Source: Chloroflexota bacterium
GTDB taxonomy: Bacteria > Chloroflexota > Anaerolineae > Promineifilales > Promineifilaceae
NCBI GenBank assembly: GCA_024275635.1
Contig: JAJRYT010000041.1
Span: forward strand, 1 to 42,086
Direction: 5' to 3'
DNA: 42,086 nt
Below the pieces are notes generated by a model. The model was not told the origin of the DNA. It did no database searches and saw nothing but the letters and a program-made list of their open reading frames with translations. Each line of letters begins with the position of its first letter. The first letter of the stretch is position 1. A program made the position numbers and the translations under genes. Positions 7,804 through 15,839 of the stretch are shown here, piece by piece.

Positions 7804-8496
7804 ATGAACAACTGGTCCGCGCCGCAGCGCCCCAACGATTACGCCGAACAAAGCCTCGTCACCGCCATTCTGGACGGTACCTTTGCGCCAGGCAATACCC
7901 TGCCAGGCGAACGGGCGTTGGCCGCCGAGTTGGGCGTCACCCGCCCTACCCTGCGCGAAGCGTTGCAGCGGCTGGCGCGTGACGGCTGGCTAACAGTGCG
8001 GCAGGGCAAATCTACCGTCGTCAACGATTTCTGGCAGGACGGCGGGCTGAATGTATTGAGCGCATTGGTACAGCACAGCGACCATTTACCGCCGGATTTT
8101 GTGGCCAATTTGTTGGCAGTGCGGCTGCACCTGGCGCCAGCCTACACACGGGCGGCCGTGGAACGGGCGGGGGATGCGGTGGGGGCGATTTTGCACGGCC
8201 GTTCCTCCCTCCCCGACACCCCCGCCGCCTACGCCAGCTTCGATTGGCAGTTGCACCGCTTACTAACCATTAAATCCGGTAATCCCATCTACACGCTCAT
8301 CCTCAACGGGTTTGCCAACTTTTATGAAGAAATCGCCCAACTCTACTTCGCCGACCCGCCAGCTCGCATCCTGTCGCGCCAATTTTATGATGATCTGGCA
8401 ACGGCCGTTGCCGCCGCAAACCCTGACCAGGCCGAACAATTAACGCGGGAAGTGATGAAGGCCAGTATTCGGTTGTGGAACGGCCGTAGGCTGTAA
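7804..8496 (+). CDS. GntR/FadR-family transcriptional regulator
   Basis: A 230-residue regulator. The N-terminal winged helix (about 10-75) contains PGNTLPGERALAAELGVTRPTLREALQRLARDGWL, the GntR DNA-binding signature. The C-terminal all-helical part (about 80-225) resembles the FadR_C acyl-CoA-sensing domain more than the metal-binding FCD domain. It ends close to the length of E. coli FadR (239). The ATG at 7804 has AAAGGA upstream. An operator like that of FadR overlaps its promoter. Downstream genes for an AGPS-like oxidase and glycerol-3-phosphate dehydrogenase fit control of lipid or glycerolipid metabolism by acyl-CoA; that link is inference. Confidence 0.85.
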   Translation: MNNWSAPQRPNDYAEQSLVTAILDGTFAPGNTLPGERALAAELGVTRPTLREALQRLARDGWLTVRQGKSTVVNDFWQDGGLNVLSALVQHSDHLPPDFVANLLAVRLHLAPAYTRAAVERAGDAVGAILHGRSSLPDTPAAYASFDWQLHRLLTIKSGNPIYTLILNGFANFYEEIAQLYFADPPARILSRQFYDDLATAVAAANPDQAEQLTREVMKASIRLWNGRRL

Positions 8497-8633
8497 TCCG
8501 TGTTCCGTGTTCCGTGTTCCGTGTTCCGTGTTCCGTGTTCCGTGTTCCGTGTTCCGTGTTCCGTGTTCCGTGTTCCGTGTTCCGTGTTCCGTGTTCCGTG
8601 TTCCGATTACGGATTACGGATTACGGATTACGG
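8497..8633. repeat. Heptamer arrays (TCCGTGT)15 and (ATTACGG)4
   Basis: Fifteen exact tandem copies of TCCGTGT (8497-8601) start at the base after the fadR-like stop codon. After TCCG come four exact copies of ATTACGG (8606-8633). TCCGT in the first array pairs with ACGGA in the second at the same 7-nt period, giving a long imperfect hairpin. Any frame through it encodes only a low-complexity Phe-Arg-Val-Pro-Cys-Ser repeat and is not a gene. Confidence 0.9.
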
Positions 8634-8652
8634 AAAACGTAAGGAGAACGTC

Positions 8653-10245
8653 ATGCGACGATGGAATGGATGGGGAGATCATACAATTAACTATCCGCTG
8701 CCGGAAAATGCGGCCGCAATTTTGGCTGATTGGGTGGGGCCAGGAACACCGCCGCAGGACGCCCGGCTGGAAGATATTCTGGCCAGGGTTCCCGTTTCGC
8801 GGCTGCCGGCGCATCCATTAATCTCAACCGAACCGCTGGCGCGATTGCGCCACGCACGCGGCCAAAGTTTTCCCGATTGGTGGGCGCTGCGTTACGGCCG
8901 TATCTCTACCTTCCCCGATGGCGTCGCCCATGCTGCCAACGACGAAGATGTCCGCGCCATCATCCAGTTTGCCCGGTCGGTCGGCGCAAAGCTCATCCCC
9001 TACGGCGGCGGCACCAGCGTCGTCGGCCACATCAACCCGCCTGAAGGAGATGCGCCGGCGCTAACGCTCAATTTACAGCGCTTGAACCGCCTGCGCCATT
9101 TTGATGAAACCAGCCATCTGGCAACCTTCGGCGCCGGCGTACAGGGACCGGATCTGGAAGCCCAACTGCGGGCGCGCGGCTTCACCCTGGGCCATTTTCC
9201 GCAGTCGTTTGAGCTGTCCACGTTGGGCGGCTGGATTGCCGCCCGTTCCAGCGGGCAGCAATCGTTAAGATACGGCCGTATTGAAGACCTCTTTGCTGGC
9301 GGGCGCGTCGAATCCCCGGCGGGAACCCTGAAACTGCCGCTCCACCCCGCTTCGGCCGCCGGGCCAGATTTGCGCCAGATAATCCTGGGCAGTGAAGGGC
9401 GGCTGGGCGTCATCACCGAAGCGGCCGTGCGTATCACACCGCTGCCAGAGCGGGAAGATTTTCACGCCGTCTTCTTCCCCGATTTTGAACAGGGGATGAC
9501 GGCCGTGCGTCAAATCGTCCAGGCGCGGCTGCCGCTCTCCATGCTGCGCTTCAGCACACCCATCGAAACGGCGACAACGTTGGCGCTGGCCGGGCACGAA
9601 CGGCTCATCAGCACGTTGGAGCGGCTGCTCTCCCTGCGCGGCATTGGCGAGGGCAAATGTATACTCCTCCTGGGCATTACCGGCAGCGATGCGCTGGTAA
9701 AGATGGCGCGCAAAGCGGCGCTGGGCATCGCCGCCGATTATGGCGGCGTTCATGCGGGGCGGACGTTTGGCAGCCAATGGCACAAGGGACGCTTCCACAC
9801 ACCCTACCTACGCAATTCGCTTTGGGAGGCGGGCTATGAGGTGGATACGTTGGAAACGGCCGTTACCTGGCAAACCGTCCCGGCCCTCCTCAACGCCATC
9901 GAAACCGCCCTGCGCGCCACCCTGGCCGGCAGTGGCGAAAAAATCCACATCTTCACCCATCTCTCCCACGTTTATCCCACCGGGGCCAGCATTTACACCA
10001 CCTACCTTTTCCGATTAACACCCGATCCTGACGAAACATTGGCCCAGTGGCAAAAATTGAAAACGGCCGCTTCCCAGGCCATCGTCCAACACGGCCGCAC
10101 CATCAGCCACCAGCACGGCGTCGGCGTTGACCACGCCCCCTACCTGCCCGCCGAAAAAGGGGCGTTAGGGATGGCGGCGCTGGCCGATTTAAGCCGCCGC
10201 TTCGACCCGGCGGGGATGATGAATCCGGGGAAATTGTTGGCGTAA
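8653..10245 (+). CDS. AGPS-like FAD-binding oxidase (alkyl-DHAP synthase family)
   Basis: A 530-residue flavoprotein of the VAO/PCMH family. The N-terminus has the WNGWG motif of alkyldihydroxyacetonephosphate synthases and PDWWALRYGRISTFPDGVA. The FAD domain shows PYGGGTSVVGH (about 117-127) and GHFPQSFELSTLGGWIAARSSGQQ. The C-terminal half has RNSLWEAGYEVDTLETAVTW and SHQHGVGVDHAPYLPAEKG, which aligns with the active-site SHHHGVG region of AGPS but with one His changed to Gln. The ATG at 8653 has AAGGAG at 8641-8646; upstream frame is repeat sequence. Eukaryotic AGPS makes ether-lipid precursors. Bacterial homologues are less studied and may act on other hydroxy acids or glycerol phosphates. 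Its glpD neighbour supports a glycerolipid role. Confidence 0.82.
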   Translation: MRRWNGWGDHTINYPLPENAAAILADWVGPGTPPQDARLEDILARVPVSRLPAHPLISTEPLARLRHARGQSFPDWWALRYGRISTFPDGVAHAANDEDVRAIIQFARSVGAKLIPYGGGTSVVGHINPPEGDAPALTLNLQRLNRLRHFDETSHLATFGAGVQGPDLEAQLRARGFTLGHFPQSFELSTLGGWIAARSSGQQSLRYGRIEDLFAGGRVESPAGTLKLPLHPASAAGPDLRQIILGSEGRLGVITEAAVRITPLPEREDFHAVFFPDFEQGMTAVRQIVQARLPLSMLRFSTPIETATTLALAGHERLISTLERLLSLRGIGEGKCILLLGITGSDALVKMARKAALGIAADYGGVHAGRTFGSQWHKGRFHTPYLRNSLWEAGYEVDTLETAVTWQTVPALLNAIETALRATLAGSGEKIHIFTHLSHVYPTGASIYTTYLFRLTPDPDETLAQWQKLKTAASQAIVQHGRTISHQHGVGVDHAPYLPAEKGALGMAALADLSRRFDPAGMMNPGKLLA

Positions 10246-10247
10246 GA

Positions 10248-10349
10248 CGTGTTCCGTATCCCGTGTTCCGTATTCCGTGTTCCGTGTTCCGTAAACGGAT
10301 TACGGATTACGGACTACGGATAACGGACAACGGACAACGGACAACGGAG
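10248..10349. repeat. Degenerate heptamer arrays related to those at 8497-8633
   Basis: CCGTGTT/CCGTATT-type heptamers (10248-10293) followed by ACGGATT, then ACGGACA heptamers (10295-10349). The words and order match the array before the AGPS-like gene, but copies are mutated. The last unit supplies GGAG (10346-10349), the apparent ribosome-binding site of the next gene. Confidence 0.85.
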
Positions 10350-10355
10350 CTTCCC

Positions 10356-12098
10356 ATGTGGACAAAAAACTGGCGCGAGAAAATCTGGCAGAACATTGAG
10401 CGGGAATGGGACCTCGTCATCGTCGGCGGGGGCATTACCGGTGCGGGCATTTTGCGCGAGGCGACCCGGCTGGGATTGTGCGCGCTCCTGGTGGAACAGC
10501 GCGATTTTGCCTGGGGCACGTCCAGCCGCTCATCCAAGCTGGTGCATGGCGGCCTGCGCTATCTAAAAGAAGGCAAACTGGGGCTGACGATGGCCTCGGT
10601 GCAGGAGCGGGAACAACTTTTAGCCGAAGGGCCGGGGCTGATTGACCCGTTGGGATTTTTGCTGGCCTCCTACGAAGGAGATAGTCCGGGCCGCCTCATC
10701 TACCGCGCCGGGTTAACGGTGTACGATTTGCTGGCCTTGCAGTGGAGCCATAAATATTACAGCCCGCAGGATTTTCGCATGTTCGCGCCGCATCTGACGA
10801 CAACGGGGCTGAAAGGGGGTTTCCGCTACGGCGACGCGCAAACGGATGACGCCCGGCTGACGCTGCGGGTGATTCGGGAAGCGGCGGCGGCGGGCGGCAC
10901 GGCCGTCAACTACGTCCGCGCCGAGGAGATTCTGGCTGACAAAGAGGGGCGTTTTAGAGACTTGAGACTGAGAGACTTAGAGACTGATCAGACGGCAGTT
11001 GTTCGCGCTCGCGTCGTCATCAATGCGACTGGAGCCTGGGCGGATAGATTGCGCGGGCAGGTTGGCGGGGAGGAGAAGATACGGCCGTTACGCGGCAGTC
11101 ATCTCATCTTCCCCAGTTGGCGGCTGCCGGTGGCGCAAGCTGTCAGCTTTCTACACCCGCTCGATCAGCGCCCCGTCTTCATCTTCCCCTGGGAAGGCGC
11201 CGCCCTCATCGGCACGACGGATGAAGACCACCGGCAGTCGCTGGATGACGAGCCGGGCATCGCGCCGGAAGAAGTCGCCTACCTGATGGCCGCCATCGCC
11301 GCCCAGTTCCCTTCGCTGGACATCACACTCGACGACGTGATTGCCAGCTTTGCCGGAGTGCGGCCCGTCATCGGCAGCGGCAAGGCCGACCCATCGGAAG
11401 AATCGCGCGATCACGTCGTTTGGCAGGAAAACGGCCTGATCACCGTCACCGGCGGCAAGCTGACCACCTTCCGCCTCATCGCTCTGGACACGCTGAAGGC
11501 CATCCGCCGCCATTTCCCCGATTTGCCGGAACCGGACGATAAACTGCCGGTTCTTAACCCGGTCACGGATGATTTGCCGCCCCGGTTGGACGCGATGACG
11601 CACCGCCGACTGCTAGGCCGTTACGGCCAGGACGCCGCCGCGCTGGTAGATGCGGCGCAGGCGGATGAGCTGACGCGGATCGAGGAGACGCCCTATTTGT
11701 GGGCGGAACTGCGCTGGGCGGCCCGCGCCGAGGGGGTGGTTCACCTGGATGATTTGCTGCTGCGCCGGGTGCGGCTGGGGCTGCTGCTGCGCGAAGGCGG
11801 CGCCGCCTACCTGGAACGTATCCGGGCCATTTGCCAGCCGGAGTTGGGCTGGAATGACGCGCGCTGGCGAGCGGAGGCCGCGGCTTACCGGGCGCTGTGG
11901 CGGCGCTGTTACAGTTTGCCGGAAGATGTGCCTGATTGGCGTGGCATGTTGGCGGAGAAGGCGATGAAGGAGAGGGAAACGGCCGTTTCACATCCTGGCC
12001 CCACATCAACTCAACGCACGGCCGTTGCGCTAATCCTGTCCAGTTTCCTCCTATTCATCCTCTGGCTTTTCAGAAAAGAGCAAACACGCCAGACATAA
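10356..12098 (+). CDS. glpD: FAD-dependent glycerol-3-phosphate dehydrogenase with C-terminal membrane segment
   Basis: A 580-residue enzyme oxidising sn-glycerol-3-phosphate to dihydroxyacetone phosphate and passing electrons to quinone. The FAD-binding start is DLVIVGGGITGAGILREATRLG (about 19-40). RSSKLVHGGLRYL and TVTGGKLTTFRLIA are GlpD signatures. The C-terminal domain (about 390-535) is present. Beyond the usual end, a Ser/Thr-rich linker leads to a hydrophobic helix (AVALILSSFLLFILWLF, about 557-573) and a charged tail, so the protein may be anchored by a C-terminal helix. GlpD is usually a peripheral membrane protein, so this is unusual. ATG 10356 has GGAG six bases upstream. It lies 110 bp after the AGPS-like gene, probably one transcript. 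Confidence 0.9.
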   Translation: MWTKNWREKIWQNIEREWDLVIVGGGITGAGILREATRLGLCALLVEQRDFAWGTSSRSSKLVHGGLRYLKEGKLGLTMASVQEREQLLAEGPGLIDPLGFLLASYEGDSPGRLIYRAGLTVYDLLALQWSHKYYSPQDFRMFAPHLTTTGLKGGFRYGDAQTDDARLTLRVIREAAAAGGTAVNYVRAEEILADKEGRFRDLRLRDLETDQTAVVRARVVINATGAWADRLRGQVGGEEKIRPLRGSHLIFPSWRLPVAQAVSFLHPLDQRPVFIFPWEGAALIGTTDEDHRQSLDDEPGIAPEEVAYLMAAIAAQFPSLDITLDDVIASFAGVRPVIGSGKADPSEESRDHVVWQENGLITVTGGKLTTFRLIALDTLKAIRRHFPDLPEPDDKLPVLNPVTDDLPPRLDAMTHRRLLGRYGQDAAALVDAAQADELTRIEETPYLWAELRWAARAEGVVHLDDLLLRRVRLGLLLREGGAAYLERIRAICQPELGWNDARWRAEAAAYRALWRRCYSLPEDVPDWRGMLAEKAMKERETAVSHPGPTSTQRTAVALILSSFLLFILWLFRKEQTRQT

Positions 12099-12115
12099 CT
12101 CAAATTCAACAACAA

Positions 12116-12144
12116 TTGACACGCCGTCGCCCAACCAGTATCAT
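12116..12144 (+). promoter_or_regulatory. Promoter of the VapBC45-like operon
   Basis: A perfect TTGACA (12116-12121), a 17-bp spacer and TATCAT (12139-12144). An AGAGAGG ribosome-binding site follows at 12151-12157 before the ATG at 12164. Confidence 0.65.
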
Positions 12145-12163
12145 CTCCATAGAGAGGTTGAAC

Positions 12164-12403
12164 ATGAACCGAACCAACTGGCAAAAACACATAACAATTG
12201 ACCCCGATATACATCATGGCGACGCCTGTATCAAAGGGACGCGAATTCCTGCCGCGATAATCGTGGGAAGCCTGGCTGATGGCATGACGATTAAAGAGAT
12301 TTTAGCGGCATATCCTCAACTATCCACACCGGACGTACTGGCAACGCTCGCTTATGCCGCCGATATCTTGCAACAGGATACAATTGTGCCTTTGGTTACC
12401 TAA
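12164..12403 (+). CDS. DUF433 (VapB45-type) antitoxin
   Basis: A 79-residue protein with the DUF433 layout: ITIDPDIHHGDACIKGTRIPAAIIVGSLADGMTIKEILAAYP, then a second helical part ending LAYAADILQQ. The family folds as a small winged helix and acts as antitoxin and DNA-binding autorepressor for DUF5615 PIN-like toxins. A 6-nt gap to the toxin gene and a dedicated strong promoter support an operon. The start at 12164 has an AGAGAGG site; the longer frame upstream overlaps glpD and is rejected. Confidence 0.85.
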   Translation: MNRTNWQKHITIDPDIHHGDACIKGTRIPAAIIVGSLADGMTIKEILAAYPQLSTPDVLATLAYAADILQQDTIVPLVT

Positions 12404-12409
12404 TCCCCC

Positions 12410-12772
12410 ATGCACATTAAAGTTGACGAGGATTTGCCTCCCATTGTCGCGCAGCGGCTGGAAAATGAGGGGTACTCTGCCAATACAGTTGTTCAACAAG
12501 GGATGGGCGGCTGGAAAGATCATGCTCTGTGGCAAGTCGTCCGGGCCGACAAACACTTTTTGCTAACGGCCGATAAAGGGTTTGCAGATATTCGTCATTA
12601 TCCTCCGGGTACACACGCAGGCATTCTGCTTTTGCGTCCCAAAGAAGATGGAATTCGGCCGCTTCTCTCCCTGCTTGAAGCAGTTTTGGCACGCATTGAC
12701 CTACGCCAATTGCAACAAACTGTCAGCGTTGCCTCGCCGCAAGGTCTGCGTATTCGCCATATACGAAAGTGA
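12410..12772 (+). CDS. DUF5615 PIN-like (VapC45-type) toxin
   Basis: A 120-residue protein of the Mut7-C/DUF5615 branch of PIN-like nucleases. It starts MHIKVDEDLPPIVAQRLENEGY, where the Asp-Glu-Asp cluster gives the first metal ligands, and has LTADKGFADIRHYPPGTHAGILLLRP in the middle, giving the second acidic cluster (Asp in TADKGFAD). Members pair with DUF433 antitoxins and are predicted ribonucleases. The first three residues after the stop codon run into a C12 tract. RNA target is unknown. Confidence 0.85.
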   Translation: MHIKVDEDLPPIVAQRLENEGYSANTVVQQGMGGWKDHALWQVVRADKHFLLTADKGFADIRHYPPGTHAGILLLRPKEDGIRPLLSLLEAVLARIDLRQLQQTVSVASPQGLRIRHIRK

Positions 12773-12784
12773 CCCCCCCCCCCT
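12773..12784. repeat. Homopolymer tract C12
   Basis: Twelve consecutive C residues follow the toxin stop codon (TGA 12770-12772) directly. Such tracts slip in replication and sequencing. Here length change would not alter the toxin reading frame. Confidence 0.9.
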
Positions 12785-12805
12785 TTTCACCGCCCAATTT
12801 AATTT

Positions 12806-12834
12806 TGGCAATGCCCCCACACTGGGTTATAATC
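12806..12834 (+). promoter_or_regulatory. rpsO promoter
   Basis: TTGGCA (12806-12811, five of six), a 17-bp spacer and perfect TATAAT (12829-12834). It leaves a leader of about 70 nt before rpsO, with GGAGGAA at 12901-12907. Unlike many genes here this transcript is not leaderless, which leaves room for S15 feedback on its own mRNA. Confidence 0.7.
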
Positions 12835-12911
12835 TTTCGCTGGCTAGGAAGCGCGACGTTATCGGCACGACGGCTTCTTGGCAAAATCAATTTATGTGAT
12901 GGAGGAACATC

Positions 12912-13181
12912 ATGCCGTTAGATTTAACAGAGAAGACCGAACTAATTAAAGAATTCGAGACGCACCCCGGCGACACAGGCTCGCCTGAGGTGCAGATCGC
13001 CATTTTTGACAAACGCATCAAACAGTTACAGGAACATTTAAGCGTTCACAAGCACGACCAAAGTTCGCGTCGCGGCTTGCTGAAACTGGTCGGTAAGCGC
13101 CGCCGTTTGCTCAAATATTTGCGTAGAAAGCACCCGGAACGGTATCGTGAAATTCTCGGCCGTTTGGGTCTGCGTCGTTAA
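12912..13181 (+). CDS. rpsO: 30S ribosomal protein S15
   Basis: An 89-residue protein of normal S15 length that binds 16S rRNA early in small-subunit assembly. The conserved body reads [13 protein letters not shown] (about 18-30), then [29 protein letters not shown] (about 42-70), the rRNA-contacting helices, and ends with a basic tail. A strong GGAGGAA precedes the ATG. The rpsO-pnp order downstream is the same as in many bacteria, where both mRNAs are controlled post-transcriptionally. Confidence 0.97.
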   Translation: MPLDLTEKTELIKEFETHPGDTGSPEVQIAIFDKRIKQLQEHLSVHKHDQSSRRGLLKLVGKRRRLLKYLRRKHPERYREILGRLGLRR

Positions 13182-13198
13182 TACTTTGTAAAACTGTG

Positions 13199-13234
13199 GG
13201 GGCGAAGGCAGCTTCGCCCCTCATGTTATTTTTT
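13199..13234 (+). terminator. Intrinsic terminator after rpsO
   Basis: A perfect 9-bp stem GGGGCGAAG (13199-13207) / CTTCGCCCC (13212-13220) with a GCAG loop, followed after five bases by a T-rich tract TTATTTTTT. Termination is probably partial, as pnp follows. Confidence 0.7.
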
Positions 13235-13235
13235 A

Positions 13236-13333
13236 GTGGGGCGCAAAAGCAAGGTTTAGGAATTGGGTATTGTTTCATAACTGGAATGGGCCAGCTTTAT
13301 GAGCCAATCCCCAGTCCCTAACCCCCGCCCCAT
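13236..13333 (+). promoter_or_regulatory. Long imperfect hairpin between rpsO and pnp
   Basis: Nested pairings run GTGGGGCG (13236-13243) with CGCCCCAT (13326-13333), GGTTTAGG (13253-13260) with CCTAACC (about 13317-13323, one bulge), ATTGG (13262-13266) with CCAAT (13304-13308), and an inner CATAACTGG/CCAGCTTTATG stem. The fold resembles in position the RNase III-processed pnp leader hairpin of E. coli. It could equally be a decayed repeat. Confidence 0.5.
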
Positions 13334-13458
13334 GATTTTTGTTCAACTGCATAGCGCGGTAGAGTTTGCTAGTTTGCAGGTCCGCAAGTTTGCAATTTAG
13401 AGATGCGCCCTCTACCTCCTGCCTTGCTGAACAAGGTAATCTTGGAGGATTATCAATT

Positions 13459-15657
13459 ATGTTACCTGAATCAACTTTTACAGCTCGCGTCGGTAATTAT
13501 GACGTGAGATTCGCCACCGGCAAGCTGGCCGAACAGGCTGGCGGCGCGGTGACGATTCGCGTGGGCGACAGCATGTTGCTGGCAACGGCAACAATGTCCA
13601 AAAATGTGCGTGAAGGGCTGGATTTCTTCCCCCTGAGCGTGGACTTTGAAGAGAAATTGTATGCCGACGGCCGTATCCCCGGCAGCTTTTTCCGTCGTGA
13701 AGGCCGCCCCACAACCGAAGCTATTTTAACCTCTCGTTTGACAGATCGGCCGCTGCGTCCATTGTTCCCTAAAGGGATGCGTAACGAAGTACAAATGATC
13801 ATCACCGCGCTGTCATCGGACAATGTCCACTACCTGGACATTATGACTGTGAACGCAGCCAGCGCCGCCTTGTATATTTCGGATATCCCCTGGAATGGGC
13901 CGATTGGCGCTGTGCGTGTTGGCTATATCAATGGCGCGTTTGTCGCTAACCCCACCATCCAGGAAATGGAAGATAGCGAACTAGATTTGCGTATGGCCGC
14001 CTCGAAGGATGCGGTCATTATGGTAGAAGCGGGGGCGAATGAAGTGACCGAAGCTGTGTTGGTTAAAGCGCTGGCTTTCGGACATGACGCCATTCAGCCG
14101 CTCATTACCGTGCAAGAAGAGATGCGGGCAGCGGTTGGCAAGGAAAAGCGAGCCATTGAGGTAGCTGAACCGGACCCGGAATTGGAAGCGGCCGTCAAAG
14201 CACGCATCGGCAGCCGCATCCAAGAGCTTGTAGCCGCGCACACGGATAGAGACGGCCGTAACGCCGCCATGGATGACCTACGCGAAGAAATCGTCAACGG
14301 TTTCCTGGAAGAAAACGAACAGGTCGATGCTAAAGCGATCCGCGGAATTATTGCCGGCGTCTTAAAAAAGGCGATTCGCGATCGGATTTTGTACGAAGGC
14401 ATCCGCCCCGACGGCCGTGACTATACCACGATTCGTCCCCTCTCATCCGAAACCGGTCTCATCCCGCGCACGCATGGTTCTGGTCTGTTCCGACGCGGCC
14501 AAACCCAGGTCATGTCCATTGCCACATTGGGCATGCCCCGCGAAGCGCAAAAGTTAGACGGCTTATCCCCGGAAGAAAGCCGCCGCTACATGCACCATTA
14601 CAACTTCCCCCCCTTCTCCACCGGCGAAACCTGGTTCCTGCGCGGCCCCAAACGGCGCGAGATTGGACATGGCTCGTTGGCCCGTACCGCTCTGCGCCCC
14701 ATGATTCCCGATGAGAAAGAATTTCCCTACACCATTCGCGTTGTGTCCGAAGTCCTTTCATCCAATGGCAGCACCAGTCAGGCCAGCGTTTGCGGCTCCA
14801 GCCTGGCGCTGATGGACGCCGGTGTGCCGATTAAAGCGCCGGTTGCCGGCGTGGCCATGGGCCTCATCAGCGACGGCGAAAAGTTCGCCGTTCTGACGGA
14901 CATCCAGGGGTTGGAAGATCATCTGGGCGACATGGACTTCAAGGTCGCCGGCTCGGCCGCTGGTATCACTGCCCTACAAATGGATATTAAAATCTCTGGT
15001 TTATCGCAAGAATTGATGGCCCAGGCGTTGGAACAGGCCCGGATCGGCCGTTTACAAATCCTTGATTCTATGCTGGCAACGATTGCCGAACCGCGCGCCG
15101 AACTCAGCCCTTATGCCCCGCGTATGATGACAGTCTCCATTGACCCGGACAAGATTGGCGCGGTCATTGGCAAAGGCGGCTCCATGATTCGCAGCCTGGA
15201 AGAGACGTATGAAGTTTCCATTGACATCCAGGAAGACGGCACAATTTTCGTCGCTGGGATAGATGGCGAGAAAGCGGAAGCGGCTATCGGCCATATTGAA
15301 TCTTTGACCGAAGAAGCGGAATTGGGTGAGATTTACACGGGTAAAGTGGTACGCATCACCGACTTTGGCGCGTTTGTTGAGTTTATGCCCGGCACAGACG
15401 GCCTGGTTCACATCTCGCAGCTTTCGTCGGACCATTTGCGTCGCGTAGAAGATGCGGTGCAGATGGGTGACGAGGTCATGGTTATGGTGACTGACATCAG
15501 CCCGGAAGGGAAGGTGCGGCTCTCGCGTAAAGCCGTTTTGGAAGGCTGGACATTGGAAGAGGCGCAGGCCAATGACCAACCAAGACGCGGCGGCGGTCGT
15601 GGCGGCCGCGGCGGACGTGACCGGCGCGGCGGCGGCGGCCGTGACCGGCGGCGTTAA
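13459..15657 (+). CDS. pnp: Polynucleotide phosphorylase
   Basis: A 732-residue 3'-5' phosphorolytic exoribonuclease of the RNA degradosome type. Domains in order: first RNase PH-like (about 10-140), all-helical linker (about 240-320), second RNase PH-like (about 320-550) with the catalytic-core [14 protein letters not shown] and [21 protein letters not shown] domain with [13 protein letters not shown] (about 565-580), and S1 domain [20 protein letters not shown] (about 625-700). It ends in an Arg/Gly-rich tail ([18 protein letters not shown]) that may bind RNA. Start ATG 13459 has GGAGG at 13444-13448. It is followed by a repeat hairpin and a strong terminator. Confidence 0.97.
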   Translation: MLPESTFTARVGNYDVRFATGKLAEQAGGAVTIRVGDSMLLATATMSKNVREGLDFFPLSVDFEEKLYADGRIPGSFFRREGRPTTEAILTSRLTDRPLRPLFPKGMRNEVQMIITALSSDNVHYLDIMTVNAASAALYISDIPWNGPIGAVRVGYINGAFVANPTIQEMEDSELDLRMAASKDAVIMVEAGANEVTEAVLVKALAFGHDAIQPLITVQEEMRAAVGKEKRAIEVAEPDPELEAAVKARIGSRIQELVAAHTDRDGRNAAMDDLREEIVNGFLEENEQVDAKAIRGIIAGVLKKAIRDRILYEGIRPDGRDYTTIRPLSSETGLIPRTHGSGLFRRGQTQVMSIATLGMPREAQKLDGLSPEESRRYMHHYNFPPFSTGETWFLRGPKRREIGHGSLARTALRPMIPDEKEFPYTIRVVSEVLSSNGSTSQASVCGSSLALMDAGVPIKAPVAGVAMGLISDGEKFAVLTDIQGLEDHLGDMDFKVAGSAAGITALQMDIKISGLSQELMAQALEQARIGRLQILDSMLATIAEPRAELSPYAPRMMTVSIDPDKIGAVIGKGGSMIRSLEETYEVSIDIQEDGTIFVAGIDGEKAEAAIGHIESLTEEAELGEIYTGKVVRITDFGAFVEFMPGTDGLVHISQLSSDHLRRVEDAVQMGDEVMVMVTDISPEGKVRLSRKAVLEGWTLEEAQANDQPRRGGGRGGRGGRDRRGGGGRDRRR

Positions 15658-15667
15658 ATGAATATTT

Positions 15668-15700
15668 AGACCTGCGAGGTTTCTTAAACCTCGCAGGTCT
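15668..15700. repeat. REP-like hairpin (AGACCTGCGAGGTTT inverted)
   Basis: A perfect 15-bp stem (15668-15682 / 15686-15700) with a 3-nt loop and no following T-run. A decayed relative with the same AGACCTG and AGGT arms lies at 30907-30969. It probably belongs to a dispersed palindrome family and may protect the pnp 3' end. Confidence 0.75.
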
Positions 15701-15714
15701 AGTCGAACCCAAAG

Positions 15715-15745
15715 CCCTGGCCAGTTAATGGCTGGGGTTTTTTTT
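15715..15745 (+). terminator. Intrinsic terminator of the rpsO-pnp transcript
   Basis: CCCTGGCCA (15715-15723), loop GTTAA, TGGCTGGGG (15729-15737), a 9-bp stem allowing two G-U pairs, followed directly by eight T residues. Confidence 0.88.
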
Positions 15746-15772
15746 GGTCGTGTAGATGTTTCTATTGTCGGA

Positions 15773-15778
15773 TATAAT
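15773..15778 (+). promoter_or_regulatory. -10 box upstream of the AI-2E family permease
   Basis: A perfect TATAAT. Transcription would start close to the ATG at 15787 of a 15-codon upstream ORF. No clear -35 box is seen. Confidence 0.45.
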
Positions 15779-15786
15779 GGGGCGGA

Positions 15787-15834
15787 ATGACAATTTTGAT
15801 GTGTGCCAATGATCACAGGTTTGATATTTTTTAA
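15787..15834 (+). CDS. Possible leaderless upstream ORF (15 codons) before the permease
   Basis: The ATG at 15787, 8 nt after a TATAAT, opens a frame starting MTILMCAND that ends in TAA at 15832-15834, five bases before the permease ATG. The permease itself has no ribosome-binding site, so it may be translated by re-initiation. The peptide shows no feature of its own; the ORF may be chance. Confidence 0.35.
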   Translation: MTILMCANDHRFDIF

Positions 15835-15839
15835 CCAAT

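Noticed and set aside
8497..8633. CRISPR array
   Set aside because: The repeat is a 7-bp tandem with no spacers; no array with regular unique spacers was seen in the window.
8500..8652. 51-residue N-terminal extension of the AGPS-like gene
   Set aside because: It is the translation of the TCCGTGT array; the family alignment and AAGGAG site point to ATG 8653.
10263..10355. 31-residue N-terminal extension of glpD
   Set aside because: Also repeat-encoded; GlpD alignment starts after ATG 10356.
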